Part shown: piece after piece, positions 32,218 to 40,121 of the stretch | Position numbering within the stretch: the first letter of the stretch is position 1 | Layout: every line of letters begins with the position of its first letter | IMG/VR virus record: IMGVR_UViG_3300028840_003750 | Location: 1 to 58,460 of that record | DNA from: a virus | DNA length: 58,460 nucleotides | Reading direction: 5' to 3' (one strand) | The notes under the pieces: generated by a model | The model's database searches: none | What the model was told of the DNA's origin: nothing | What the model saw: only the letters and a program-made list of their open reading frames with translations | Position numbers and translations under genes: made by a program

Positions 32218-32960
32218 ATTGTGCTTACTACGGCTCCGTCTGATACTCTACGCCAGTTTGAGCTATCACTAGTAGCCATAGTGCGGCCACCTACATCGTC
32301 TGTTACTATGCAAGTCTGACCAGACGGAGATGGGCTCTTGTAGCCTGGGTTTGAGACATTTGTAAGCTCATCGACTGTGTACGCAGTGATCTGTAATGTC
32401 CCGTCCCTTACCTCTAGACCACGAGCGATAACACGCGACCCGTCAGTTGTAGCAATCTGAACTGCAGGGTATAGCTGAAGCCTTCTAGCTGATGCACTAA
32501 ACCTTACATACGGACTATCAGCGTCATCATGAATACCTATAGTCCCACGAAACGTTAAGTTGCTATCACGAGCTGAAGCTAGGTTATGCCAAAATGATAG
32601 TGGACGCTTCTTTATACCATTATAGAAGCAATCTATGTGGATCTCCTGCTGCTCCTGATCTATTCCGTCAGGAGGCGGTGGACTGTAATAGCTACCCTCA
32701 ATAGCAATAGCTAAAGCTGGGATAGAAGGACTAATCGGATTGGTATTGTTGTCAATGTTAACACCAAACCATCCGACAGTGTTCTTTTTGAATGTAGGCG
32801 CTGCAGGATCATTGTCGAATGTCCTAAACAGCACTCGTCCAGTATAGTCACCAGCATCATAGATGTGAGAGCTATACTGATCACCAGTATCAGGTGCTAT
32901 ACCCATCAGAAGATTCCTTAGTCTTTTAAAAAGACCTAGCCCTAGCCCAAGTCTGCTCAT
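32214..32960 (-). CDS. Head-tail region virion protein
   Basis: A 248-residue protein with a short hydrophobic, Gly-rich N-terminus (RLGLGLGLFKRLRNLLMG) and a long beta-rich body (TGRVLFRTFDNDPAAPTFKKNTVGWFGVNIDNNT and LTFRGTIGIHDDAD). Unrecognised; gene order indicates a structural role near the neck. Confidence 0.55.
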   Translation of the reverse strand: MSRLGLGLGLFKRLRNLLMGIAPDTGDQYSSHIYDAGDYTGRVLFRTFDNDPAAPTFKKNTVGWFGVNIDNNTNPISPSIPALAIAIEGSYYSPPPPDGIDQEQQEIHIDCFYNGIKKRPLSFWHNLASARDSNLTFRGTIGIHDDADSPYVRFSASARRLQLYPAVQIATTDGSRVIARGLEVRDGTLQITAYTVDELTNVSNPGYKSPSPSGQTCIVTDDVGGRTMATSDSSNWRRVSDGAVVSTI

Positions 32961-33610
32961 TAGATGTAGACTGTAATAGGATCGGAAGTGGTTCCAGGAC
33001 CATACACACGCCCAAAAAACACATCATGTCTCTCCCCGTCAGCTCCTGGCAGTAATCCCCTATACCTGCTAAGCACGGTAGGGTCTGAGGGCACATCTCC
33101 GTCATAACCTAGGCGGATGTTACCAGTTGAGCCATGTCGGATCTGTCTCCCAAAGGCAGGTCTAGCCCTTCCAACATCAGCAAAGTCGAGCATGATATCA
33201 CGAACACCAAACTCAAAAGACCCGCCACCAAGCAGCTGAGCAGGTACGACTAACTTAGTAGGCTTCAATATACCTTGCTCAATCCCACATGACACTGTCT
33301 CTCCGCCGTCTGTATCTGTTAGGTATACTCTAGCGGTTGCTTCCACCCCATCCCAGTTAGGTCCTGTAAAAAAGATTGGATCAGTCGTGTTATACCTACC
33401 AGCTGCTACAGACGTTGTAACAGATACACCACGAGGTAGGCGCCAATCATCAAGAGACATTAGCGCTCCGTTAAGAGCTGCCCCGGTATACTCCTGCTCT
33501 GACGTGCTTGTCCCGATGCTTGTCTTGATCCCATTAGGATCTACGATCTCGGAAAGCGCAAACACATGCGCCATCTTGGCCGGATATAGTTTCTCTGTAG
33601 CAGCTCCCAT
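32960..33610 (-). CDS. Head-tail region virion protein
   Basis: A 216-residue beta-rich protein (WDGVEATARVYLTDTDGGETVSCGIEQGI and GGGSFEFGVRDIMLDFADVGRARPAFG). It follows the DUF1320-like connector gene with a one-base overlap. No family recognised. Confidence 0.55.
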   Translation of the reverse strand: MGAATEKLYPAKMAHVFALSEIVDPNGIKTSIGTSTSEQEYTGAALNGALMSLDDWRLPRGVSVTTSVAAGRYNTTDPIFFTGPNWDGVEATARVYLTDTDGGETVSCGIEQGILKPTKLVVPAQLLGGGSFEFGVRDIMLDFADVGRARPAFGRQIRHGSTGNIRLGYDGDVPSDPTVLSRYRGLLPGADGERHDVFFGRVYGPGTTSDPITVYI

Positions 33611-34071
33611 TAGAACACACCTCCGGCGAAAGTCATACGTTGCTCTTGCTCTTCATCATTCGGATCTGCAGGGTAAACCTCAGCACCCTCATTGTATGCC
33701 TGACTCTGCTCTTGATCAAGCTCGATCTCCCTTAGCCTGAGATCCATGAGCTTTTCCTTTAGCTCTTCTTTTCGCTTATCCCATCCGCCTCTTGTGTACT
33801 CAGGATGCCGTCTACCCATACGGATCTCAAATGCATCCAGGCATACTGTTACCAGATCTCTGGGCATAGGATCTAGTGCTCTGATCTTTGCGATAGAGTC
33901 TGCCCCATATGTCTTACGAAGCTGTGTCTCTACGTCAAGCCCTTCAGCATCATCAATGAACGCATTAACATTGTCTTTCCAATGCCCATCCTGCTCATCG
34001 TCGAAAACGTCTAGCATCAGCTCACGAGTGATTCGACGTTTCACGTTTTCGATGTTGATGTAATAGCCCAT
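33610..34071 (-). CDS. Head-tail connector, gp36 (DUF1320)-like
   Basis: A 153-residue protein. The helical run RRITRELMLDVFDDEQDGHWKDNVNAFIDDAEGLDVETQLRKTYG and DPMPRDLVTVCLDAFEIRMGRRHPEYTRGG match the style of DUF1320 neck proteins, which plug onto the portal ring. The C-terminus is charged and helical. It is upstream of the sheath and downstream of the capsid gene, as in Mu. Confidence 0.7.
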   Translation of the reverse strand: MGYYINIENVKRRITRELMLDVFDDEQDGHWKDNVNAFIDDAEGLDVETQLRKTYGADSIAKIRALDPMPRDLVTVCLDAFEIRMGRRHPEYTRGGWDKRKEELKEKLMDLRLREIELDQEQSQAYNEGAEVYPADPNDEEQEQRMTFAGGVF

Positions 34072-34104
34072 TCGTGTTATGTTTCACGTGAAACGGAGGA
34101 GATA
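34055..34104 (+). promoter_or_regulatory. Cassette D promoter with parS-like palindrome
   Basis: TTGATG 34055-34060, 17-bp spacer, TGT-TATGTT with the -10 at 34078-34083. The palindrome TGTTTCACGTGAAACG (34080-34095) overlaps the -10, and GGAGGAG precedes the ATG. Confidence 0.78.
34080..34095. promoter_or_regulatory. parS-like palindrome D
   Basis: TGTTTCACGTGAAACG, 15 of 16 matches to the parS consensus, about 12 kb from sites A-C. Confidence 0.7.
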
Positions 34105-34245
34105 ATGAAAGTTCTAGCTTCGATCCACACACCGCAAAATGAGTCTAGGGAGACACCAGATCCTGAGCTATTAAGGCCATTGCTTTGGAATGCGAAAAGA
34201 TCCCACGATAGACGAAAAAAGGATGGGATTTATAACCACCGCTAG
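34105..34245 (+). CDS. Small basic protein, cassette D
   Basis: A 46-residue protein (MKVLASIHTPQNESRETPDP...) with an Arg/Lys-rich C-terminus (KRSHDRRKKDGIYNHR). A strong GGAGGAG site sits in the palindrome-bearing leader. Too short to classify; it may bind nucleic acid. Confidence 0.6.
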   Translation: MKVLASIHTPQNESRETPDPELLRPLLWNAKRSHDRRKKDGIYNHR

Positions 34246-34311
34246 GACGGGTGTTTATGGTGTCAACTTGTTCCAAGAGAATGGCAAAGATGGTTTCTTG
34301 GAACTAGCTAG

Positions 34312-34539
34312 CTATGCAGCAGCCCAACCTTCCCAGGTAAACCCTTCCTCGATCAGCTCGTCTAGCATTCCCTCTGGGAAGCTACGAGTCTGACCTTGGA
34401 TAACGAATACCTCTGTCCCATCTTGTAGCTCTGTCTCGTATGGTCCTGGTCCTGACCAATGTAATCGCACATAGTGCTCGCCCTTGACCTTTGGCCTACC
34501 AGGATACTTTTTCGGATCTGCTTTCTTGAATTCAGGCAT
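34312..34539 (-). CDS. Hypothetical small virion-region protein
   Basis: A 75-residue protein after the major capsid gene. Basic N-terminus (FKKADPKKYPGRPKVKGEHYVRLHWSGPGPYETELQDG) and acidic C-terminus (PEGMLDELIEEGFTWEGWAAA). Similar small genes after capsid genes encode head-completion or decoration factors; unassigned here. Confidence 0.6.
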   Translation of the reverse strand: MPEFKKADPKKYPGRPKVKGEHYVRLHWSGPGPYETELQDGTEVFVIQGQTRSFPEGMLDELIEEGFTWEGWAAA

Positions 34540-34630
34540 TGCTTCCGTTCCCTCGATATGGTGCCTAGCGCTGGCGGTAGCTAAATGTCTCTGATAACAT
34601 GCTACCGCCTAGCGCTATATAGCACAATCT

Positions 34631-35938
34631 CTAGCCGATGGGCGTCTCGTAGAGATAGCCACAATCGTTACAGATAACGATCTCTACCTCGTTGGTAGCT
34701 ACCTTGACGTAGAACACCCCAGCTGTTCCCTTGCGCCCATCAAACCACTGTGTGGTAATGATACCATCCTGTGAGAATTGTACATTGGGAGCACCGGCCA
34801 TTGTCCACCGTAGGAATGCACAGAAGAAAGCATTCTTCCTGGTAGCCTGCCCAACTGGCACACGGAGCAAGAACCACTTATCAGGCCAGATGCGCTGATA
34901 GGTGGCCGTCTTTGCCTCATTGCCAGTTGCCTCACGCGCCTCACCGATAACGTATCGATCAGCTCTAAGGAACTGAGCAATCATGTCAGGTGTTGCAAGC
35001 CCTGGCGAGCTGCCATTGTATTGGAACAGCCCAAGCATCTGCGGATGACGTGATAGGACATGATACACAGCCAACGAGCTACCCATGACAAGCTCGGTTG
35101 GTCCAATGCCTTCCCAAACCGCAGCACGGGCATCCTGCATATTCTTGATAGGATATCCGCCACCAGCACTATCCCAGCGATTAGCAGCAGCAATCGGCGT
35201 TGTATTTGTAGACGCATAGTTGCTAGCAGTAGTAACGAGATCTCTGGTTCGCTGCTCACGACGAAGGTCCAGAGTCTGGAGAACGGTTTCCTGATCGGTA
35301 GCAAGCACGTCATAGGGAGCGTCAGCATTGGCTACATCTTCACCATAAGACTTAGCCTTATGGCCCCTACCCTCGGTAGTAAAGAGCCGATTCCCGATGT
35401 CCCATTCAACCTCATTGGCATCGCCACCCTTACCAAGAGCATCATCAGGAGCCTGAAGAGCATTTCGCTTGCTCCAATCAGGGATCTTGTCTGTCTGCTT
35501 TGGCACTGGAACAACAGCGCAAAGCATAGGCCAGATATGCGACTGATTAGCATAGGCAACAGAAAGATTCGTCAGCAGCTGATCATGGTGCAGATTACCA
35601 GCAGTAATTACACCCTTCTCATGCGATGCACAGATATCGCTATACCACTTCTGAGCATCAAGGATCTTTCGCACATTACGTTTTGATCCGCGACCATGCG
35701 CGAGATCCTTTAGTACAGCGAGCTTGTGACGATACAGCTCTTCTTGTCGTTCTGCGTTAGGATTGCGGGTGTACTTGCTAAGAAGCGACCCTGCATTCTG
35801 TGGCAATCCTTTGCGTCCAAGACCACCATTGATCAGATCTGCGATCTCAGACATCTGTGCATCAGACAGCTGGATATACTCCTGACCAGTGATCGGATGT
35901 CGCTGGATACCACCTTGAATTCTAGGATTAGGAGACAT
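34631..35938 (-). CDS. Major capsid protein
   Basis: A 435-residue protein downstream of protease/scaffold and decoration genes. The pattern fits the HK97-fold capsid proteins of Mu-type phages: helical N-terminal arm (SEIADLINGGLGRKG...), a DQETVLQTLDLRREQRTRDLVTTASNY long-helix region, an LVMGSSLAVYHVLSRHPQMLGLFQ A-domain helix and a C-terminal strand set with a CNDCGYLYE end. No clear N-terminal delta domain, consistent with a separate scaffold. Confidence 0.85.
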   Translation of the reverse strand: MSPNPRIQGGIQRHPITGQEYIQLSDAQMSEIADLINGGLGRKGLPQNAGSLLSKYTRNPNAERQEELYRHKLAVLKDLAHGRGSKRNVRKILDAQKWYSDICASHEKGVITAGNLHHDQLLTNLSVAYANQSHIWPMLCAVVPVPKQTDKIPDWSKRNALQAPDDALGKGGDANEVEWDIGNRLFTTEGRGHKAKSYGEDVANADAPYDVLATDQETVLQTLDLRREQRTRDLVTTASNYASTNTTPIAAANRWDSAGGGYPIKNMQDARAAVWEGIGPTELVMGSSLAVYHVLSRHPQMLGLFQYNGSSPGLATPDMIAQFLRADRYVIGEAREATGNEAKTATYQRIWPDKWFLLRVPVGQATRKNAFFCAFLRWTMAGAPNVQFSQDGIITTQWFDGRKGTAGVFYVKVATNEVEIVICNDCGYLYETPIG

Positions 35939-35964
35939 TGTATTCTTTCTCTCTTTCCTTGCTG

Positions 35965-36390
35965 TTATGTGCTGATACGGTTCACGGTGATTAGCTGTGC
36001 ACCAACCGTATCTCCTACTGTGCCAGTCTGCATGAATAGCACATAGATGTTATTGGCAGTAGCTCCGCCAGCAGCTTGAGCAGGCGCATCTGTCCAGCCA
36101 TCATTCCCAGATGACCATACTCCCTTCTTGCCACGGGTACATCCACCAGTGCCTACCCTTACACGAACAACCGGAGCAAACAGATTGACTGTTACCTGTA
36201 CACCATCTCCGCCTGTTACAGTTGAATCAAAGACCCCAAAAAACTCATCAGAGTCTGCAGAAGGGTCCTTGGCATGGTTTCCCGTTCCGTCCCATACAGC
36301 CGGATAACCACGGGTTGCTGTCTCACCGGTCTTTACCCCAACGGTCCACTGTGTCAGGTTGTACGTAAGCTGAATCGCTGTTCCGCTCAT
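35965..36390 (-). CDS. Capsid decoration/cement protein (DUF2190-like)
   Basis: A 141-residue beta protein just before the capsid gene. EFFGVFDSTVTGGDGVQVTVNLFAPVVRVRVGTGGCTRGKKGVWSSG matches the small capsid-cement beta-barrel family that stabilises head trimers. GGAG lies upstream of the ATG. Abundant virion protein expected. Confidence 0.75.
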   Translation of the reverse strand: MSGTAIQLTYNLTQWTVGVKTGETATRGYPAVWDGTGNHAKDPSADSDEFFGVFDSTVTGGDGVQVTVNLFAPVVRVRVGTGGCTRGKKGVWSSGNDGWTDAPAQAAGGATANNIYVLFMQTGTVGDTVGAQLITVNRIST

Positions 36391-36418
36391 AATCTAATAT
36401 CTCCTATACCAAGTCTAC

Positions 36419-36859
36419 CTAGCAGCCAGCCTCGGCGTCAAGTGCATCGCTTGCATCAGATCCGTCGCTGGTCGACCTATGGCTATTACCAGCATCAGGA
36501 TCGGTATCGTTACCAGCGCTGCGCTCAGTGTGAGTCATAGGCTGGCGCTGCTCGAGCATGCTCTTGTAGAGCTTTGGGTTGGTGCGACGAAGCTCCAAAA
36601 AGTTATCCTTTTCGGCAGGTGTGATCCTAACACCAACCTCCTTATCAACCTCAGCCTCGATCTCAGCCTCTTCCTTGGCCTTCTTGGCATCTGAGATCTC
36701 TTTCTCAGCATTCTCAGCTCGAGCCTTTGCCTCATCACGCTCATTTACCAGCTGCTCGTTCTGGCTCTTGTAAGCGCTGTTCTCAGTCTTCAGCCTCGCC
36801 ACTTCCGCATCTGCGGCTTTAAGCGCGGCTTTCGTTTCCTCAAGTGTCTTGTCGGACAT
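36419..36859 (-). CDS. Nested scaffold protein (internal start)
   Basis: In frame inside the protease gene, ATG 36859 is preceded at six bases by AAGGAG, the best ribosome site in the gene. Translation from it gives a 146-residue protein beginning MSDKTLEETKAALKAADAEV, which is entirely the coiled-coil scaffold region. This reproduces the C/Nu3 (lambda) and I/Z (Mu) arrangement. Confidence 0.78.
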   Translation of the reverse strand: MSDKTLEETKAALKAADAEVARLKTENSAYKSQNEQLVNERDEAKARAENAEKEISDAKKAKEEAEIEAEVDKEVGVRITPAEKDNFLELRRTNPKLYKSMLEQRQPMTHTERSAGNDTDPDAGNSHRSTSDGSDASDALDAEAGC

Positions 36860-37831
36860 ATCCGCTCCTTGGTTGTTATCATCGCCGCGCACCGGCGATG
36901 GTGAGTCTTTTTGCAGATCATACGGCTCTGACCGCTCCCATGGCGGCTGCATATCAAACTGCTTATAGTGCCTGCCTAGGTGGCTACGCACGCCAGCTTT
37001 ATCAGAGTCTGGAATATTCACGCCACCGCGCGCACCTTGAATAGCATTTCCAGCTGCTATAACGCCTCCTCTATGGGTGCGAAGCTCGCCATCCATAACG
37101 TCATGGTGCGGTAGCTTGTAGCTATCAAACACCTCTGGGTTTGCGCTATCATACCATGTAAATGCCCGGCGATACTTACCCCAGTTGATACTATCTTCAC
37201 CGCCGGCCCATGCTCTAACACGCTTCTCAGCTGCTTTTGAATCCCATGTTCCAGTGATAACAGGGTACCCCTGGTATGGTACAACAGCTCTGCCAATGAC
37301 CACTACACCGTCAAGATGCTGCTTAATATACTCAAGCTCAGCCGATCTCTGCTCAGCCAATGCATCAGGGTTTGACCCAATCGGGGTAGCGCTTACCTCA
37401 AGCAACAGGTTGTCACTGAGCACAACAATGTCGCGATCGTCCCTTACCTCTCTACGGATATCGCGCGGCCGAAACCCTACCGAGACAGCTCTTTGAACAC
37501 CTTCAGCAAATAGCAACAGTACGCTATGTGCATGCTCATTAGCCTCCTTCGAGGCCATGATTATATCAAGCGCAAGCCGTGCTTGTGGTGTACCTTCGTT
37601 TTCTACCCGGTAGTTTTCACCCCTGCCTATGGGACGAGTATCTGGTTGAAAGATCTTGTTGTGGTTCCAGAGAATGACGGGGTTTGGACCGAACCTTGAA
37701 AAGTCCCAGATCTGCTCTACGATCTCATCATGCCCATCAATAGCCTCGGTTGAAGCAACCACTGGCACGCGTCGCTTCTTGACGTCAATTGCCTTGGTAT
37801 CGACAAGCAGATCTTTTCGGAAGATAGACAT
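36419..37831 (-). CDS. Prohead protease fused to scaffold
   Basis: A 470-residue protein. The N-terminal domain (KRRVPVVASTEAIDGHDEIVEQIWDFSRFGPNPVILWNHNK and GVQRAVSVGF) carries the His and Ser expected of an S78-type prohead protease. The middle (AFTWYDSANPEVFDSYKLPHHDV... ARGGVNIPDSDKAGVRSHLGRHYKQF) is a conserved add-on. The C-terminal 145 residues are a charged coiled coil, the scaffold. ATG 37831 is chosen; a GTG at 37849 would add six residues. The scaffold part also has its own start (next entry). Confidence 0.82.
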   Translation of the reverse strand: MSIFRKDLLVDTKAIDVKKRRVPVVASTEAIDGHDEIVEQIWDFSRFGPNPVILWNHNKIFQPDTRPIGRGENYRVENEGTPQARLALDIIMASKEANEHAHSVLLLFAEGVQRAVSVGFRPRDIRREVRDDRDIVVLSDNLLLEVSATPIGSNPDALAEQRSAELEYIKQHLDGVVVIGRAVVPYQGYPVITGTWDSKAAEKRVRAWAGGEDSINWGKYRRAFTWYDSANPEVFDSYKLPHHDVMDGELRTHRGGVIAAGNAIQGARGGVNIPDSDKAGVRSHLGRHYKQFDMQPPWERSEPYDLQKDSPSPVRGDDNNQGADMSDKTLEETKAALKAADAEVARLKTENSAYKSQNEQLVNERDEAKARAENAEKEISDAKKAKEEAEIEAEVDKEVGVRITPAEKDNFLELRRTNPKLYKSMLEQRQPMTHTERSAGNDTDPDAGNSHRSTSDGSDASDALDAEAGC

Positions 37832-37903
37832 TTGATAATCAGCCACCACGATGAACTACTGCTCTAACTGCGGCATCCTTTGACTCAAGAAGCTTTCGGA
37901 GAG

Positions 37904-38353
37904 CTACTGTTCGTTCAGGACCCTGTCATGTACCTCGCCTAACGACCTTGCGCCACGCTGGCCAGCTTCAACGGTAAGTGTCTGCCCGAGCACAGCCTTA
38001 GCCATCTCAGCGCCCATGAAGTCTGCTAATAGCTTATGAACACCCTTTGCGCCATCTGAGATATTGAATCGAATCAGCTTGCCATTGTCGTCAATCTCTG
38101 CGCATAGTGGACCCCAGCCATTAGCATCAATACCAAGTATGCCATTAAGAACACCTAGTAACCCTACACGATTGATACCATCATTAACACCAAGACGATC
38201 AATAGTATCTACTTGACAAGTAGGATGATCCGCCAACCTATTGTTACATGGTACTCTCGAGATTATGAGAGCCATGACAGCTTCTGAATCTGCCTCAACC
38301 ATCGAGTTGAGCCGCTCAATGATCTCATCAAGTGTTAGCTGTATCTGGCTCAT
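37904..38353 (-). CDS. Hybrid protein carrying a duplicated portal segment
   Basis: A 149-residue protein. Residues 1-95 (MSQIQLTLDEIIERLNSMVE... VGLLGVLNGILGIDANGWGPLCAEIDDNGKLIRF) look like a small conserved phage protein. The C-terminal 50 residues (NISDGAKGVHKLLADFMGAEMAKAVLGQTLTVEAG...) copy portal residues 312-360 almost perfectly. The DNA of the shared part is identical over 108 bp, so the original C-terminus has been replaced by a recent duplication from the portal gene. Confidence 0.7.
   Translation of the reverse strand: MSQIQLTLDEIIERLNSMVEADSEAVMALIISRVPCNNRLADHPTCQVDTIDRLGVNDGINRVGLLGVLNGILGIDANGWGPLCAEIDDNGKLIRFNISDGAKGVHKLLADFMGAEMAKAVLGQTLTVEAGQRGARSLGEVHDRVLNEQ
37920..38068 (-). 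repeat. Duplicated portal segment, downstream copy
   Basis: 149 bp matching 38844-38992 without gaps, identical from 37961 to 38068. Forms the 3' half of the hybrid gene. Confidence 0.95.
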
Positions 38354-38531
38354 CTTTGGTTACATATTGTGCAGGTAAATGATCTGGCAAGTAGCAAAAG
38401 AAGGCAGGTCCTAGCCCGATAGCACGATGCTTATAGCTACCACGATCAGCTGTCATGGTTTTACCGTATACTACCTTAACAGTAGCTACACTATCAGCTG
38501 CCTTGGTACCACTATCCTTCTTCTCCGCCAT
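38328..38531 (-). CDS. Hypothetical small protein
   Basis: A 67-residue protein overlapping the portal 3' end by 46 bp and the hybrid gene start by 26 bp. It is basic at the start (MAEKKDSGTKAADSVATVKVV) with a RAIGLGPAFFCYLPDHLP centre. Similar tiny genes follow portal genes in other phages. Function unknown. Confidence 0.55.
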   Translation of the reverse strand: MAEKKDSGTKAADSVATVKVVYGKTMTADRGSYKHRAIGLGPAFFCYLPDHLPAQYVTKDEPDTANT

Positions 38532-39922
38532 AGCGCTTTGCTTTCTTCTTGCTCAGAAGTCTCACCGCCAAACGAGCTACCACCTAGCAGCATATCTCCC
38601 TGCTCAGGCATTGGAATACCTAGCTTGTCATTCGGGTACCCTACTGGGATCTGCGCTCCTGCTTCAACAAGCTTCTTAAGCCCATCGGAGAAGCTAGACA
38701 TGTCAATGGCATCATCTGTGTTGAAAAAGAAAAGAGGCAACGGTGTCTCAGGTCCTCTGTTGAGCCATATGATCCACCTAATAAGATCCCGCATTAATGT
38801 AGCTGCCTGGCTTATAGCGTCATACTCTTTCCTATCTTTCCGTACCCTGTCATGCACCTCGCCAAGAGATCTTGCACCACGCTCGCCAGCTTCAACGGTA
38901 AGTGTCTGCCCGAGCACAGCCTTAGCCATCTCAGCGCCCATGAAGTCTGCTAATAGCTTATGAACACCCTTTGCGCCATCTGAGATATTGAAGCCCTTAA
39001 GGTCGATCTCCATGTCGTCACGAATAGCAGCAATCCCGCTAGTCGTCATACGACGCATCACATCAATAAGATCTTCTCTATCAGTTTTCCCGGCTGGTGA
39101 CGTCTTGTTCTTACCACCTGGGTATTTACCTATACGCCATGGCTTATAGGTAAGCTCACCTAGCTCTATCCAATCAGCTATAGCCCAGTTGCGAAACAGT
39201 GCAGCCCATATGAGACACCGTGCCAACCCTTCCCTGGCACGAATGTCTCCATTAACCCTGGGCAGATGGGTGATAAACTCACCCGGTTTCTCTGCTGTAA
39301 GATCGATCCCATTGAGACGATGACCTACTGAAAACGTATCGTTGAATACCAGTCTACCATCTATCTCACGAAACTCAAAGCGACGCTGTCCTATTGGCCA
39401 GAAGCCTTTAGGCATCATCCAATTGCCTTGCCTAATCCAAGCGATCTCACTAGTGGCATGACCGTGGTAGATAGAACCTTGCAGGTGGCTAATGGTATCA
39501 GTCAGGCCCTGCATATCCTGACCTTCGCCATTAGCTCTACCTAGTGCATCTTCGACTAGATGAGCATCACCTATTGCATCGTCTGTAGGCTCTTCATCTC
39601 GCTCCCTCCATGGTACAATGGTATAGCCTAAAGGAGCTAATGAATTCTCCCTTGTCTCAAGGATAGATTCAAGAGTACAGTCCTTTTGGCGAGACTCATT
39701 TCCAAGATCTACGATCCGATAGATGATGCCTTGGTCAGCCTCCCGGTAGATCTGACTGACCTGTGATGGTGTTAGATTCCCTCCTATCCTTTGCTGCTGG
39801 TGTGATAGTGGCAGATCCGGTACGAACCTGTCAATTGTGGCAGTGGCAGCTGCCTTAGCCCCACCTACAACCTTGTCACGCAGTGTGTCTATACTGCGCT
39901 GTATGAGCTGAGCTATACCCAT
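38486..39922 (-). CDS. Portal protein (DUF935, Mu gp29-like)
   Basis: A 478-residue portal subunit; the dodecameric ring is the DNA entry gate of the head. Features of DUF935 are TPSQVSQIYREADQG near 51-65, SEIAWIRQGNWMMPKGFWPIGQRRFEFRE near 158-186, PGEFITHLPRVNGDIRAREGLARCLIWAALFRNWAIADWIELGEL near 213-258 and AVLGQTLTVEAGERGARSLGEVHDRV at 335-360. The ribosome site is weak. A segment (residues 310-361) is duplicated in the hybrid gene downstream. Confidence 0.88.
   Translation of the reverse strand: MGIAQLIQRSIDTLRDKVVGGAKAAATATIDRFVPDLPLSHQQQRIGGNLTPSQVSQIYREADQGIIYRIVDLGNESRQKDCTLESILETRENSLAPLGYTIVPWRERDEEPTDDAIGDAHLVEDALGRANGEGQDMQGLTDTISHLQGSIYHGHATSEIAWIRQGNWMMPKGFWPIGQRRFEFREIDGRLVFNDTFSVGHRLNGIDLTAEKPGEFITHLPRVNGDIRAREGLARCLIWAALFRNWAIADWIELGELTYKPWRIGKYPGGKNKTSPAGKTDREDLIDVMRRMTTSGIAAIRDDMEIDLKGFNISDGAKGVHKLLADFMGAEMAKAVLGQTLTVEAGERGARSLGEVHDRVRKDRKEYDAISQAATLMRDLIRWIIWLNRGPETPLPLFFFNTDDAIDMSSFSDGLKKLVEAGAQIPVGYPNDKLGIPMPEQGDMLLGGSSFGGETSEQEESKALWRRRRIVVPRQLIV
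38844..38992 (-). repeat. Duplicated portal segment, source copy
   Basis: The copy inside the portal gene, covering the DUF935 LGQTLT motif; see 37920-38068. Confidence 0.95.
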
Positions 39923-39957
39923 CTGCTGTTAGCTCATTTGGCTCAAGTTGACAGTGC

Positions 39958-39992
39958 TTGACTCAGGCTGCGGCATGTGCTATTGGAGCCGT
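39958..39992 (+). promoter_or_regulatory. Cassette G promoter
   Basis: TTGACT 39958-39963, 17-bp spacer, TGC-TATTGG with the -10 at 39981-39986. A second TTGACA (39948-39953) lies ten bases upstream. The palindrome is absent; GGAG precedes the ATG by four bases, within the -10 region, so the mRNA would be almost leaderless. Confidence 0.55.
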
Positions 39993-40121
39993 ATGAAAAC
40001 GGAAGATTGCAAGACTTGGTGCGCCAAAGACTATGTTGGCTCTACAAATGTCTACCAAAAACCTGCCTTGATCGAGGTGGCTAAACTACAGCAAATCCTG
40101 GCTATCAACCAAAAGCAATGA
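39993..40121 (+). CDS. Small protein, cassette G
   Basis: A 42-residue protein (MKTEDCKTWCAKDYVGSTNV...) with two cysteines and a helical C-terminus (LIEVAKLQQILAINQKQ). It overlaps the end of the converging fibre-like gene by 17 bp. Function unknown. Confidence 0.5.
   Translation: MKTEDCKTWCAKDYVGSTNVYQKPALIEVAKLQQILAINQKQ

Noticed and set aside
34190-34393. Rightward 67-codon frame after cassette D
   Set aside because: No ribosome site; it overlaps the cassette D gene and runs antisense through a better-supported leftward gene.
37851-37883. Ten-codon rightward frame encoding MNYCSNCGIL
   Set aside because: Cysteine-rich like the cassette proteins, but it lacks a ribosome site and promoter and lies over the protease start; probably chance.
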